A DNA stretch of 64,000 nucleotides, taken from AG25 sp035518815. Its GTDB lineage: Bacteria; Gemmatimonadota; Gemmatimonadetes; Gemmatimonadales; GWC2-71-9. Both the position numbers and the translations under genes were made by a program. The notes beneath the pieces were generated by a model. That model had not been told where the DNA came from and ran no database searches. It saw only the letters and a program-made list of their open reading frames with translations. Positions 29,101-36,280 of this stretch are shown piece after piece. How positions within the stretch are numbered: the first letter of the stretch is position 1; every line of letters begins with the position of its first letter. The DNA lies in contig DATIXG010000133.1 in assembly GCA_035518815.1 (NCBI GenBank), positions 22,623 to 86,622 of the forward strand. Reading direction: 5' to 3'.

Positions 29101-29861
29101 CGGACACGTCACGCGTTCAAGTATCGGTCGAGGACGGCGTGCTGACCGCCGCGCTCAACCGTCCCGAGAAGCGGAACGCCATCGATACGCCCATGATCGA
29201 GGCGCTGCTCGCGATGCTCGAGCGGGCCGAGCTCGATGCCGCCGTGCGGGTGGTCGCGCTGCGGGGGGCCGGAGACGATTTCAGCGCGGGCATGGACCTC
29301 CAGGAGCTGCTCGCGTCGGCGGATGCGTCGCCCGAGTCGAACCGCCTGTCTGCGTTGCGGTTTGCCGAGATCTTCGTGCGCATGCGCCGGCTGCCGAAGC
29401 CGGTGGTCGCGGTGGTGCGCGGCAATGCGCTCGCCGGCGGATGCGGGCTCGCCACGGCATGCGACATGGTCCTCGCCGCGGAGTCCGCGCGGTTCGGCTT
29501 CCCCGAGGTGCATCGCGGTTTCGTACCCGCGCTCGTCATGACCCTGCTGCGTCGCTCGGTTGGAGAGAAGGTCGCGTTCGACCTCGCGGCCACGGGCCGC
29601 ATTCTCACGGCCGATGAAGCGATGGCCGCCGGGCTCGTAACGCGGGTCTACGAGGATTCAGACCTGGAGGAGCAGGTGGGTGAGGTGTTGCGGGGCTTGG
29701 CTGGGAGCAGCGCGTCGGCCCTCGCGTTCACCAAGCGCCAGTTCTACGATCTCGACGGCGTGCCCTTCACCGACGCGCTCCGGATGGGTGCGGACGTCAG
29801 CGCGCTCGCGCGGGCGACGCCGGATTTCCGGGCCGGGCTGAAGGCCTTCTTCAATAAGTGA
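29097..29861 (+). CDS. Enoyl-CoA hydratase/isomerase family protein (methylglutaconyl-CoA hydratase-like)
   Basis: 254 residues. Crotonase fold with SAGMDLQELL (oxyanion hole region), NALAGGCGLATACDM and FGFPEVHRGFVPA. Only the second of the two catalytic glutamates of mitochondrial enoyl-CoA hydratase is present (PEV); the first position is glycine, as in methylglutaconyl-CoA and isohexenylglutaconyl-CoA hydratases. Combined with a methylcrotonyl/geranyl-type carboxyltransferase and AtuA, it suggests a branched-chain or terpenoid acyl-CoA route. ATGA overlap with the previous gene. Confidence 0.88.
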   Translation: MTDTSRVQVSVEDGVLTAALNRPEKRNAIDTPMIEALLAMLERAELDAAVRVVALRGAGDDFSAGMDLQELLASADASPESNRLSALRFAEIFVRMRRLPKPVVAVVRGNALAGGCGLATACDMVLAAESARFGFPEVHRGFVPALVMTLLRRSVGEKVAFDLAATGRILTADEAMAAGLVTRVYEDSDLEEQVGEVLRGLAGSSASALAFTKRQFYDLDGVPFTDALRMGADVSALARATPDFRAGLKAFFNK

Positions 29862-30052
29862 CGCGCTTCTTCGTCCAGAAGGCGGCCCTGGGTGCTGCCG
29901 GGCTCCTGACGGGCCTCGCCGGCATTGCGACTGAGCGGCGCTGGCTCGTCTGGGTTGCGATCGGGCTGCTCACGCTAGCGGTGGCGCTGCGGATCGCCGA
30001 GCGCACGGCGTGGGGTGGGGGCGAAGGCGGGGGCGGGGGCGCCCATCTGTGA
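29858..30052 (+). CDS. Small hydrophobic protein, two membrane segments
   Basis: 64 residues, GTG start overlapping the hydratase stop. Two hydrophobic segments (about 8-24 and 29-46) and a glycine-rich tail. Its stop overlaps the next GTG as GTGA, so the reading frame is flanked by coupled genes on both sides, supporting that it is real. No family recognised. Confidence 0.55.
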   Translation: MTRFFVQKAALGAAGLLTGLAGIATERRWLVWVAIGLLTLAVALRIAERTAWGGGEGGGGGAHL

Positions 30053-31491
30053 ACGGGCTACGCGAGCAGGGTGCCGTGCTGCTGATCTCCTGTTATGAGC
30101 TGGGGCACCAGCCCCTGGGGATCGCCTGGCCCCGGGCGTTCCTCGAGCGCGCCGGGTTTGCTCCGGCGGCGCTCGACCTCGCCGTAGAGCCGTTCGACGA
30201 CGCCATGGTGCGCAGGGCACGATTCATCGGAATAGCGGTGCCGATGCACACGGCCCTGCGCATCGGCGTCCGCGTCGCCGAGCGCGTCCGCAGCATGAAT
30301 CCGGACTGCTTCATTTGCTTCTACGGCCTCTATGCGCTCCTGAACGCGGAGTACCTGCGGGCGCACGTCGCCGACGCGGTGCTCGGCGGCGAATTCGAAG
30401 GGGCGCTCGTCGAGCTGCTGGAGCGGCTCGAGCGCAGCGGCGTCGCGGGCGACGTGCCGCCCGCGCCGGCCCTCGAACGGCTCGCGTTCCCGGTACCGGC
30501 CCGCAGCGGCTTGCCGGAACTGAGCCGCTACGTGCACCTGGCGCGCGCCGGCGGGACCACGCCCGCCGGCTACGTGGAGGCGAGCCGCGGCTGCCTCCAT
30601 TTGTGCCTGCATTGTCCCATACCGCCCGTGTACGGGGGCCGCTTCTTCGCCGTCCCCCGCGACGTGGTGCTCGAGGACGCCCGGCGGCTCATCGCCGCGG
30701 GGGCGGGGCACATCACGTTCGGGGACCCTGATTTCCTGAACGGCCCCGGTCACGCCATCAAGCTCGCCCGGGCGCTGCACGCCGAGTTCCCGCACATCAC
30801 CTACGATTTCACCGCCAAGGTCGAGCATATCCTGCAGCATCGGGCCCTGTTCAGGGAGTTCGGCGCGTCGGGGTGCGCGTTCGTAGTGTCGGCGGTCGAG
30901 TCCTTGAGCGATGGCGTGCTCGCCGCGCTCGAGAAGGGCCACACTGCGGCGGACGTGCCGGTCGCGCTCGATATCGTCCGCTCGGCCGGCATCGCGCTGC
31001 GGCCGTCGTTCGTGGCATTCACGCCCTGGACCACGCTGGACGACTACCGCGAGCTGCTCGACTTCGTGGCGACCGAAGGCCTGATCGACGAGGTCGACCC
31101 GGTGCAGTACGCGATTCGGCTGCTCGTGCCGCCCGGATCGGCGCTCTTGTCCCGGCCCGCGATCCGTCCCTACCTGGGTGCCCTCGATCCGGCGGCGTTC
31201 ACGTATCGATGGACGCATCCCGACACGCGGATGGATCGGCTCGAGCGAGAGGTGCGTGCCGTGGTCGAGCGGGCCACGGCGGCCGGGGAGGGGGCGAGTC
31301 GAATATTCGAGCGGGTGCGCGAGGTGGCGAGCACCGTGGCCGAGGGTGCCCCGCTCCGGCGCACGGTGGCAGGAAGCTCGGCGCGTCTCACGGGCCAGGC
31401 TCCCCGACTCACCGAGCCATGGTTCTGCTGCGCTGAGCCAACAGAGCGCCAACTCGATGTGGTAGAGGCCGACCGCGGGACGTGGATCTAG
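30049..31491 (+). CDS. CUAEP/CCAEP-tail radical SAM protein
   Basis: 480 residues from the GTG at 30049. N-terminal 130 residues resemble a B12-binding-type domain; the radical SAM cluster is C182, C186, C189 in GCLHLCLHCP. The C terminus carries WFCCAEP at 458-464, the hallmark tail of the CUAEP/CCAEP radical SAM family, in which the first of the two Cys may be selenocysteine in other organisms; here both codons are tgc. The substrate is unknown. The next gene is a bacilliredoxin, which fits a redox-active vicinal Cys pair. Confidence 0.88.
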   Translation: MNGLREQGAVLLISCYELGHQPLGIAWPRAFLERAGFAPAALDLAVEPFDDAMVRRARFIGIAVPMHTALRIGVRVAERVRSMNPDCFICFYGLYALLNAEYLRAHVADAVLGGEFEGALVELLERLERSGVAGDVPPAPALERLAFPVPARSGLPELSRYVHLARAGGTTPAGYVEASRGCLHLCLHCPIPPVYGGRFFAVPRDVVLEDARRLIAAGAGHITFGDPDFLNGPGHAIKLARALHAEFPHITYDFTAKVEHILQHRALFREFGASGCAFVVSAVESLSDGVLAALEKGHTAADVPVALDIVRSAGIALRPSFVAFTPWTTLDDYRELLDFVATEGLIDEVDPVQYAIRLLVPPGSALLSRPAIRPYLGALDPAAFTYRWTHPDTRMDRLEREVRAVVERATAAGEGASRIFERVREVASTVAEGAPLRRTVAGSSARLTGQAPRLTEPWFCCAEPTERQLDVVEADRGTWI

Positions 31492-31498
31492 TTATGTT
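31489..31498 (+). promoter_or_regulatory. Candidate -10-like motif TAGTTATGTT
   Basis: Begins with the stop codon of the radical SAM gene and ends 6 bases before the bacilliredoxin ATG. It matches motifs at 10621 and 18769. If it is a true -10, the bacilliredoxin mRNA would be leaderless. Confidence 0.25.
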
Positions 31499-31504
31499 GG
31501 ACGC

Positions 31505-31939
31505 ATGCCCAACCTGAACGTCTCGATGTACGATCCCACGCTCGTGCAGCCCATGCGCGACGAGCTCACGCGCATCGGGTTCCGGGAGCTCCGCACGGCC
31601 GAGCAGGTCGACGCCGTGCTCGGCACCGCGCGGGAGACGACGCTGGTGGTCGTGAACTCGGTGTGTGGCTGCGCCGCCCGGAACGCGCGCCCCGCCGCCA
31701 CGCTCGCGCTCCAGCACGCCAAGCGACCCGCCAATCTGCTCACGGTGTTTGCCGGGCAGGACGCCGATGCGACCGCGCGGGCGCGCGGCTATTTCACACC
31801 CTACGGGCCCTCGTCGCCACAGATGGCGCTCTTCAAGGACGGCAAGCTCGTCTTCATGCTCGAGCGCAAGCGCATCGAGGGCCGGCCCGCGCAGGAGATC
31901 GCGGCGGACCTGACGGCGGCATTTGATGAGTGGTGCTAG
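31505..31939 (+). CDS. BrxA/BrxB family bacilliredoxin
   Basis: 144 residues. The CGC motif in VVNSVCGCAARNARP, the start NVSMYDPTLVQPMRDELT and GYFTPYGPSSPQMALF are diagnostic of the YphP/YqiW family. In Firmicutes these proteins remove bacillithiol from S-bacillithiolated proteins; whether this organism makes bacillithiol cannot be judged from the window. Located 13 bases after the CCAEP-tail radical SAM gene. Confidence 0.9.
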   Translation: MPNLNVSMYDPTLVQPMRDELTRIGFRELRTAEQVDAVLGTARETTLVVVNSVCGCAARNARPAATLALQHAKRPANLLTVFAGQDADATARARGYFTPYGPSSPQMALFKDGKLVFMLERKRIEGRPAQEIAADLTAAFDEWC

Positions 31940-31943
31940 GGGA

Positions 31944-31996
31944 CTAGGGGTTCGGGCTTGGGGTCAGGGCCCCAACCCCCAGCCCCGAACCCCTAG
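31944..31996. terminator. Bidirectional inverted repeat between convergent genes
   Basis: A perfect 13-bp inverted repeat (arms 31944-31956 and 31984-31996) encloses a smaller ttgggg/ccccaa pair. It lies between the bacilliredoxin stop and the VWA gene stop, so it can end transcription from both sides. No U-tract is present, so it may work by structure or with Rho. Confidence 0.6.
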
Positions 31997-31999
31997 CGC

Positions 32000-32755
32000 C
32001 TATATGATCTTCCCGCGCCGCACCCTGAAGTCCACGATGTTCGCAATCCAGCTCCACACCGAGTCCTGACCCGCGGGCTCGACGCCCGCCACAAAATGGC
32101 GGCGCCAGCCTTTCATCACGTCCGTGTCCTGCGTCCAGATGCGCACGCGATTGCGCGGGACCAGGCGTTCCCAGTTCTGGGCCACGCCGGGCGTGCCGTA
32201 CAGCAACCGAACCGTCACGCTGCGCGACAGGAACTCGAGCGGCGAGAGGTCGATCTTGGCGTACAGTTCCTTCGCCGTCATCCGCTTGGCGCCGGGGAAG
32301 TCGGGGACCCCGTCCGAGAACATCACGATGTTGAGCGGCGCCATCACGAGATTCTGACGCTTGATGTGGACGGCAATGCGCTGAAAGAACGCGTTGAAGT
32401 CGGTGAGCGGGTCCACGTCGGGGAACCAGCGCCGCAGGTCGGCGGCGATTTCGTCCGGCGACTTGCCCGACAGGTCCTGGATCGGGTGGAACGATTTCGG
32501 CTGGTCCGGCTTCTCCCCGCCCAGGGAACCGACGAAGATGTCGGTCGCCGGTTTGAGCCCGTCCATGCCATTCAAATGGCCGTAGATGTACAGCGCGGCG
32601 AACTGAATCGCGTCGTTGAACGCCGGGTTCTCGCGGAACGAGCCGCTGACGTCGATGCCGATCACGAGGGTCGATCGGGGCGGGGGCGCGTCCTTGGGTG
32701 GCTGGCAGCCGAGCAGGCCGAGGGCGAGGCCGGCGGCGATGAGGTGCCGGGGCAT
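32000..32755 (-). CDS. VWA-domain lipoprotein
   Basis: 251 residues from the ATG at 32755. Lipoprotein signal with LLGC (cysteine 17), then a von Willebrand A-like domain whose MIDAS motif DVSGS lies at 35-39; LNIVMFSDGVPD is a second ligand loop. The ATG overlaps the stop of the upstream membrane protein gene. The pair looks like an envelope complex in which the VWA protein binds a partner through a metal. No known system matches. Confidence 0.75.
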   Translation of the reverse strand: MPRHLIAAGLALGLLGCQPPKDAPPPRSTLVIGIDVSGSFRENPAFNDAIQFAALYIYGHLNGMDGLKPATDIFVGSLGGEKPDQPKSFHPIQDLSGKSPDEIAADLRRWFPDVDPLTDFNAFFQRIAVHIKRQNLVMAPLNIVMFSDGVPDFPGAKRMTAKELYAKIDLSPLEFLSRSVTVRLLYGTPGVAQNWERLVPRNRVRIWTQDTDVMKGWRRHFVAGVEPAGQDSVWSWIANIVDFRVRRGKII

Positions 32756-33975
32756 CAGCGGCCTCCCTCGGTTATCACCCTCCCCGTGAAGGGCGTGCTG
32801 GCGAGCACGTCCTCGATGGAGCGGAACGGCAGGGCGAAATGCGCCCGTCCTGCGAATATCACAAAGCCGAAATTGAAACCCGCCGCGAGCAGCTGCAGGA
32901 TCGGCAACGATATGAGCTCGAAGGCCTCCTGCGCCTCCTTCCTGAACCACTCGCGCTCGGTCTTGAGCGCACTGATCGGTCCCTTCCAGTAGTCGAGCGC
33001 CGGCCCTCGCCCGGGCGCGGCGCCCATCTCCTCGCCGAACGCCCGTCGTCCCAGCAGCCCGATCATGGCAGGTGCGCCGAACCGGCCGAACAGGAACCAC
33101 GTCATCCCGCGCACGCCCACCCAGCCGAAGAACGCGAGCCCGATGGTTCCGACGAGCCCCAGCTCCACGCCCTGCTGCGCGAGCCACGGCGTCATCGCGT
33201 CGACCAGCTCGCGATAGAGGAACAGCACCTCGAACAGGGCGACGGCGATTTCGACCAGCACCATGAAGACGATCTGTCCCCACTGCTTGGTCAGGATCGC
33301 GTCATTCAAGACCTGGATGCAGGCGAAGCTGCCCGCGATCAATACCCACAGGAAGATCCAGAGGATGACGATGAGCAGGAAGGCGTTCACCTCGTAGCCC
33401 GTGAGATCGGCGAGGAGCTCACTCATCGTGGGCTTGAGCGTGAAGGTGAAGATCGTCGCTTCGATGGCCGACCAGAAGATCAAAAGGAAGAATGCCGGCC
33501 AGGGCACACCGGGGCGGCGCGACGTGGCGTCGAGCACGGCGAGCGGCGAAGTGACCGCCCCCTTGAGCGTTCCCCACACCAGCTGCACGATGAGCTTGAG
33601 CAGCCCCCATACCCACCCGACCATCACGAAGGCGAAGCGCACCAGCCCGGCCCAATAGAACCACGCCATCCGCATCGCGTCCCACCAGGACATCAACAGC
33701 GCCTGGAGCAGCGACCCCGCCCGCCCGAGGCGGAACGGCACCGTGTAGAGCGACACCATGGTGCCCCAAATTCCGGCGACCATGACGGCCGCCGGGAGAA
33801 AGAGCAGCACGGCGCCACCCACGACGCCCCACGGGGTGCTGGCCCCGAGGATTGTCTGGAAGACCTGCGCCTGCCAGTCGATGATCCAGGCCAACCCGGC
33901 CCAGATCCAACTCCATAGGGTCGAAAGAATCCAGCTCCACTGCTGGCTTTGGACGCTGCTTACGGGGTCTTGCAT
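32755..33975 (-). CDS. Polytopic inner-membrane protein, unknown family
   Basis: 406 residues, very rich in tryptophan and phenylalanine, with about seven or eight hydrophobic segments. The N terminus (QQWSWILSTLWSWIWAGLAW) has no cleavable signal. No motif identifies a transporter family. Coupled (ATGA) to the VWA lipoprotein, so a joint envelope role is likely. A good minus-strand promoter lies upstream. Confidence 0.65.
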   Translation of the reverse strand: MQDPVSSVQSQQWSWILSTLWSWIWAGLAWIIDWQAQVFQTILGASTPWGVVGGAVLLFLPAAVMVAGIWGTMVSLYTVPFRLGRAGSLLQALLMSWWDAMRMAWFYWAGLVRFAFVMVGWVWGLLKLIVQLVWGTLKGAVTSPLAVLDATSRRPGVPWPAFFLLIFWSAIEATIFTFTLKPTMSELLADLTGYEVNAFLLIVILWIFLWVLIAGSFACIQVLNDAILTKQWGQIVFMVLVEIAVALFEVLFLYRELVDAMTPWLAQQGVELGLVGTIGLAFFGWVGVRGMTWFLFGRFGAPAMIGLLGRRAFGEEMGAAPGRGPALDYWKGPISALKTEREWFRKEAQEAFELISLPILQLLAAGFNFGFVIFAGRAHFALPFRSIEDVLASTPFTGRVITEGGR

Positions 33976-34038
33976 GTCTCTATCCCCTCCGCGGACGCGA
34001 GAAGAAAACGCTCCAACGGGCCGTTCAGCCGCGCCCCA

Positions 34039-34066
34039 TTGATAAAGACCCGCCTGCCCCTGTCAA
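34039..34066 (-). promoter_or_regulatory. Sigma-70-like promoter for the membrane protein/VWA pair
   Basis: On the minus strand, TTGACA (34066-34061), a 16-bp spacer, and TATCAA (34044-34039). All six -35 bases and four of six -10 bases match the consensus. The ATG of the membrane protein gene is 64 bases downstream of the -10. Confidence 0.5.
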
Positions 34067-34131
34067 GCACGAGCGTGACGCAGGTCACGCATTCCACACG
34101 ACTTGCGCAAACCCCGACCCCGGAGCTACTC

Positions 34132-34524
34132 ATGGCGGTAATGCCGGACGAAACGCCGAAGCGTCTCATCGTTGTCGGAGACCGGGTGCTCATCACGCCT
34201 GAGGTGGGCGAGGAGCGCACCAACGTCGGCCTCTATCTGCCGGCGACGGCCGTGGAGAGTCGTCAGGTCCAGGGCGGGCGCATCGTAGCGACGGGTCCCG
34301 GTACGCCGGTGTCCGAGCCGGCGAACATGGACGAAGAACCGTGGAAGATTCGCTCGCCCGAGGTTCGCTATCTCCCCATGCAGGCCGAGCTCGGCGACTA
34401 TGCGCTGTTCTTTCGCAAGGCGGCTGTCGAGCTGACCTTCGAGAAGAAGACCTATCTCGTCGTGCCCCAGGCCGCGATCCTGGTCCTCGTGCGGGACCGC
34501 GCGGCGGCTCCACCCGCGGAATGA
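34132..34524 (+). CDS. GroES-like (Cpn10 fold) protein, divergent
   Basis: 130 residues from the ATG at 34132; the longer open frame upstream has no coding character. GDRVLITPE, VGLYLP and GGRIVATGPG follow the Cpn10 pattern, but the mobile-loop IVL tripeptide is LYL and about 25 extra residues (PVSEPANMDEEPWKIRSPEV) sit before the C-terminal strands. No groL is adjacent, so this is a stand-alone paralogue rather than the main groES. Coupled to a zinc-ribbon protein gene. Confidence 0.75.
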   Translation: MAVMPDETPKRLIVVGDRVLITPEVGEERTNVGLYLPATAVESRQVQGGRIVATGPGTPVSEPANMDEEPWKIRSPEVRYLPMQAELGDYALFFRKAAVELTFEKKTYLVVPQAAILVLVRDRAAAPPAE

Positions 34525-34844
34525 CCGTGCCAGGCCTTGGATGGGCCCGCAGCAAAGGCGACCGGGCGGAGCGGGACGGCTTGCGACGCGGGGGGTGGTA
34601 TCGCGTGGTCGAGGACAAGGGTCAGGCGTGGGTCGTGCTCGATGTCCACCACGTCGAGATCCGCGTTCCCAAGGACGACGTGGAGATGCGCCAAGAGCGC
34701 CCCGCGGCCTGGAGCGTGGTCCATGCGCCGTACCTCGTCTGCCCTGGCTGCCATGCGCGGCGTTTTGTTTCGGGGCAGGTGAAGGACCACAAGTGCCCCG
34801 ACTGCGGCAACAGCTACAAGGTCGACTGGGCGGACCGGGCGTAG
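34521..34844 (+). CDS. Small zinc-ribbon-like protein
   Basis: 107 residues from the ATG at 34521 overlapping the GroES-like stop. Two CxxC pairs, CPGC and CPDC, near residues 75-97 can hold one zinc. The N-terminal part is a small beta-rich region. No family recognised. A strong intrinsic terminator follows, so the GroES-like and zinc-ribbon genes form a two-gene unit. Confidence 0.6.
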   Translation: MTVPGLGWARSKGDRAERDGLRRGGWYRVVEDKGQAWVVLDVHHVEIRVPKDDVEMRQERPAAWSVVHAPYLVCPGCHARRFVSGQVKDHKCPDCGNSYKVDWADRA

Positions 34845-34873
34845 CGCGCTAGAACGCTCCACGCAGCATGGAT

Positions 34874-34908
34874 CGGGCCCCGTAGTTGTTGCGGGGCCCG
34901 CTTGCTTT
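34874..34908 (+). terminator. Rho-independent terminator
   Basis: Perfect 9-bp GC-rich stem (34874-34882 with 34892-34900), a 9-nt loop and a T-containing tail (cttgctttt). It follows the zinc-ribbon gene by 30 bases and precedes the recQ-like start. Confidence 0.85.
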
Positions 34909-34914
34909 TGGGGC

Positions 34915-36078
34915 GTGGCAGTCTTCGAAGGGGGTTTGAGCCGCGCGCGCGAGCTCGCGTTGCGTCACTTCGGCCACCCCACGCTGCGCGTTCACCAGAC
35001 GCGGGTCCTCGGGCCCCTGCTCACCGGGCGGCACGTGCTCGCCGTGCTCCCGACCGGCGCGGGCAAGTCGCTGTGTTATCAGGTCCCGGCGCTCATGGCG
35101 GCCGGCCTCACCCTGGTGGTGTCGCCCCTTGTCGCGCTGATGCAGGATCAGGTCGGCGCACTCAGACGTCGCGGCATTCCTGCCGCCTATCTGAACAGCT
35201 TGCTCTCCCCCGCTGAGCGTGCCGACGTCCTTCGGGCAACGTGTACGGGCCGCCTCCGGCTCCTGTACTGCGCTCCAGAGCGCCTGGCGACCCTCGTGCC
35301 CCGGCTCCTCGAGCACCGCGTCCGGGTCACCCTGCTCGCCGTGGACGAGGCGCACTGCATCGCTGAATGGGGCAACGAATTCCGCCCGGTGTACCGTCGC
35401 CTCGGCGAATTTCGCTATCGGCTGGGCGGGCCGGTCACGATGGCCCTCACGGGAAGCGCGACGCCCGCCACGCGCGCCGAAATCCTCGAGGTCCTTCGCA
35501 TGCCGGGCGCCGAGGTGGTCGTCACCTCGTTTGACCGGCCGAATCTCACGTTTCGAGTGGAGCGCGTACGCGATGACCGCGAGCGGTTCGCGCGCATCCG
35601 CGCTGGTGCGCGGGACGACTCCGGCGTCACGGTCGTGTACACCCCTACGCGACGCCTCACGGAGCTCGTCGCTCGCGCGCTGCATTTCGCCGGCGCACGC
35701 GTAGCGCCGTACCACGCGGGCCTGAGCGCCACGGTGCGGCGAGCGCAGTTGCTCGAGTTCCTCGGCGGCCGGCTCCCCGTGGTCGTCGCGACCAGCGCGT
35801 TTGGGATGGGGATCGACAAGGCGGACGTGCGCCGGGTGCTGCACTGGGGTCCGCCGCCGACCCTCGAGGCGTACTATCAGGAGGCCGGCCGGGCCGGTCG
35901 CGACGGGCAACCGGCAACCTGCGACTTGCTGTGGCGCCCTGCCGACTTCGCCTGGGGAGCGCACGACCCGGCGATGCGCCGCTACGTGACGGGACGTGAA
36001 TGTCGGCGCCGGCAGCTGCTCGGGCACTTCGGCGAAGGTTTGGTCCGCTGCGCGGGGTGCGACCGCTGCAATGCCTGA
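34915..36078 (+). CDS. Short RecQ-family ATP-dependent DNA helicase
   Basis: 387 residues, GTG start. Helicase core complete: PTGAGKS at 46-52, DEAH at 144-147 with HCIAEWGNEFRP, TGSATP, and the C-terminal motif EAGRAGRDG. It stops right after a four-cysteine zinc cluster (C363, C379, C382, C385), so the winged-helix and HRDC domains of standard RecQ (about 600 residues) are missing. Similar short RecQs exist in bacteria. It may unwind DNA with altered substrate choice. Confidence 0.88.
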   Translation: MAVFEGGLSRARELALRHFGHPTLRVHQTRVLGPLLTGRHVLAVLPTGAGKSLCYQVPALMAAGLTLVVSPLVALMQDQVGALRRRGIPAAYLNSLLSPAERADVLRATCTGRLRLLYCAPERLATLVPRLLEHRVRVTLLAVDEAHCIAEWGNEFRPVYRRLGEFRYRLGGPVTMALTGSATPATRAEILEVLRMPGAEVVVTSFDRPNLTFRVERVRDDRERFARIRAGARDDSGVTVVYTPTRRLTELVARALHFAGARVAPYHAGLSATVRRAQLLEFLGGRLPVVVATSAFGMGIDKADVRRVLHWGPPPTLEAYYQEAGRAGRDGQPATCDLLWRPADFAWGAHDPAMRRYVTGRECRRRQLLGHFGEGLVRCAGCDRCNA

Positions 36079-36128
36079 CGAAACGTTCGGGATTCGAGGG
36101 CTGGCGCAGGTAGGGTGCTTGAGTCCAA

Positions 36129-36280
36129 TATTATGGCGGGCAACCCGTTAGCTCGCGGCCCACGATCGGGAAGCGGGAGGGGATGCGGACCGGGTGGCCG
36201 CGCGTAAGTTAAGCGAGAGCCTGTGGTTCTCGCTTTGTTTTTCCCCGCATTCCACCGAGCCTCCATTAAGGATCAAGACC
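36129..36280 (+). promoter_or_regulatory. Structured leader upstream of the serine-cycle operon
   Basis: A TATTAT -10-like hexamer at 36129-36134 is followed by a GC-rich leader. A 7-bp stem (36154-36160 with 36196-36202) closes a 35-nt loop region, then a terminator-like hairpin stands at 36212-36242, and a clear ribosome site (aagga, about 36268) precedes the ATG at 36281. This layout fits transcription attenuation. I could not match it to any known riboswitch class, and no clear -35 is visible. Confidence 0.4.
36212..36242 (+). terminator. Intrinsic terminator-like hairpin before sgaA
   Basis: Ten-pair stem with one G-T pair (36212-36221 and 36225-36234), 3-nt loop and a T-rich tail (ttgttttt). 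It could end recQ transcription or act as an attenuator for the operon starting 39 bases further on. Confidence 0.65.

Noticed and set aside
31425..31491. Selenocysteine in the radical SAM tail.
   Set aside because: Both residues of the motif are tgc cysteine codons; there is no in-frame tga.
36145..36152. GTTAGC near the sgaA leader as an integron core site.
   Set aside because: It fails the GTTRRRY pattern at its end, and no inverse core or arms surround it.
36129..36280. Assignment of the sgaA leader to a known riboswitch (SAM, SAH, ZTP, glycine, THF).
   Set aside because: I compared remembered consensus cores with the leader and found no convincing match.
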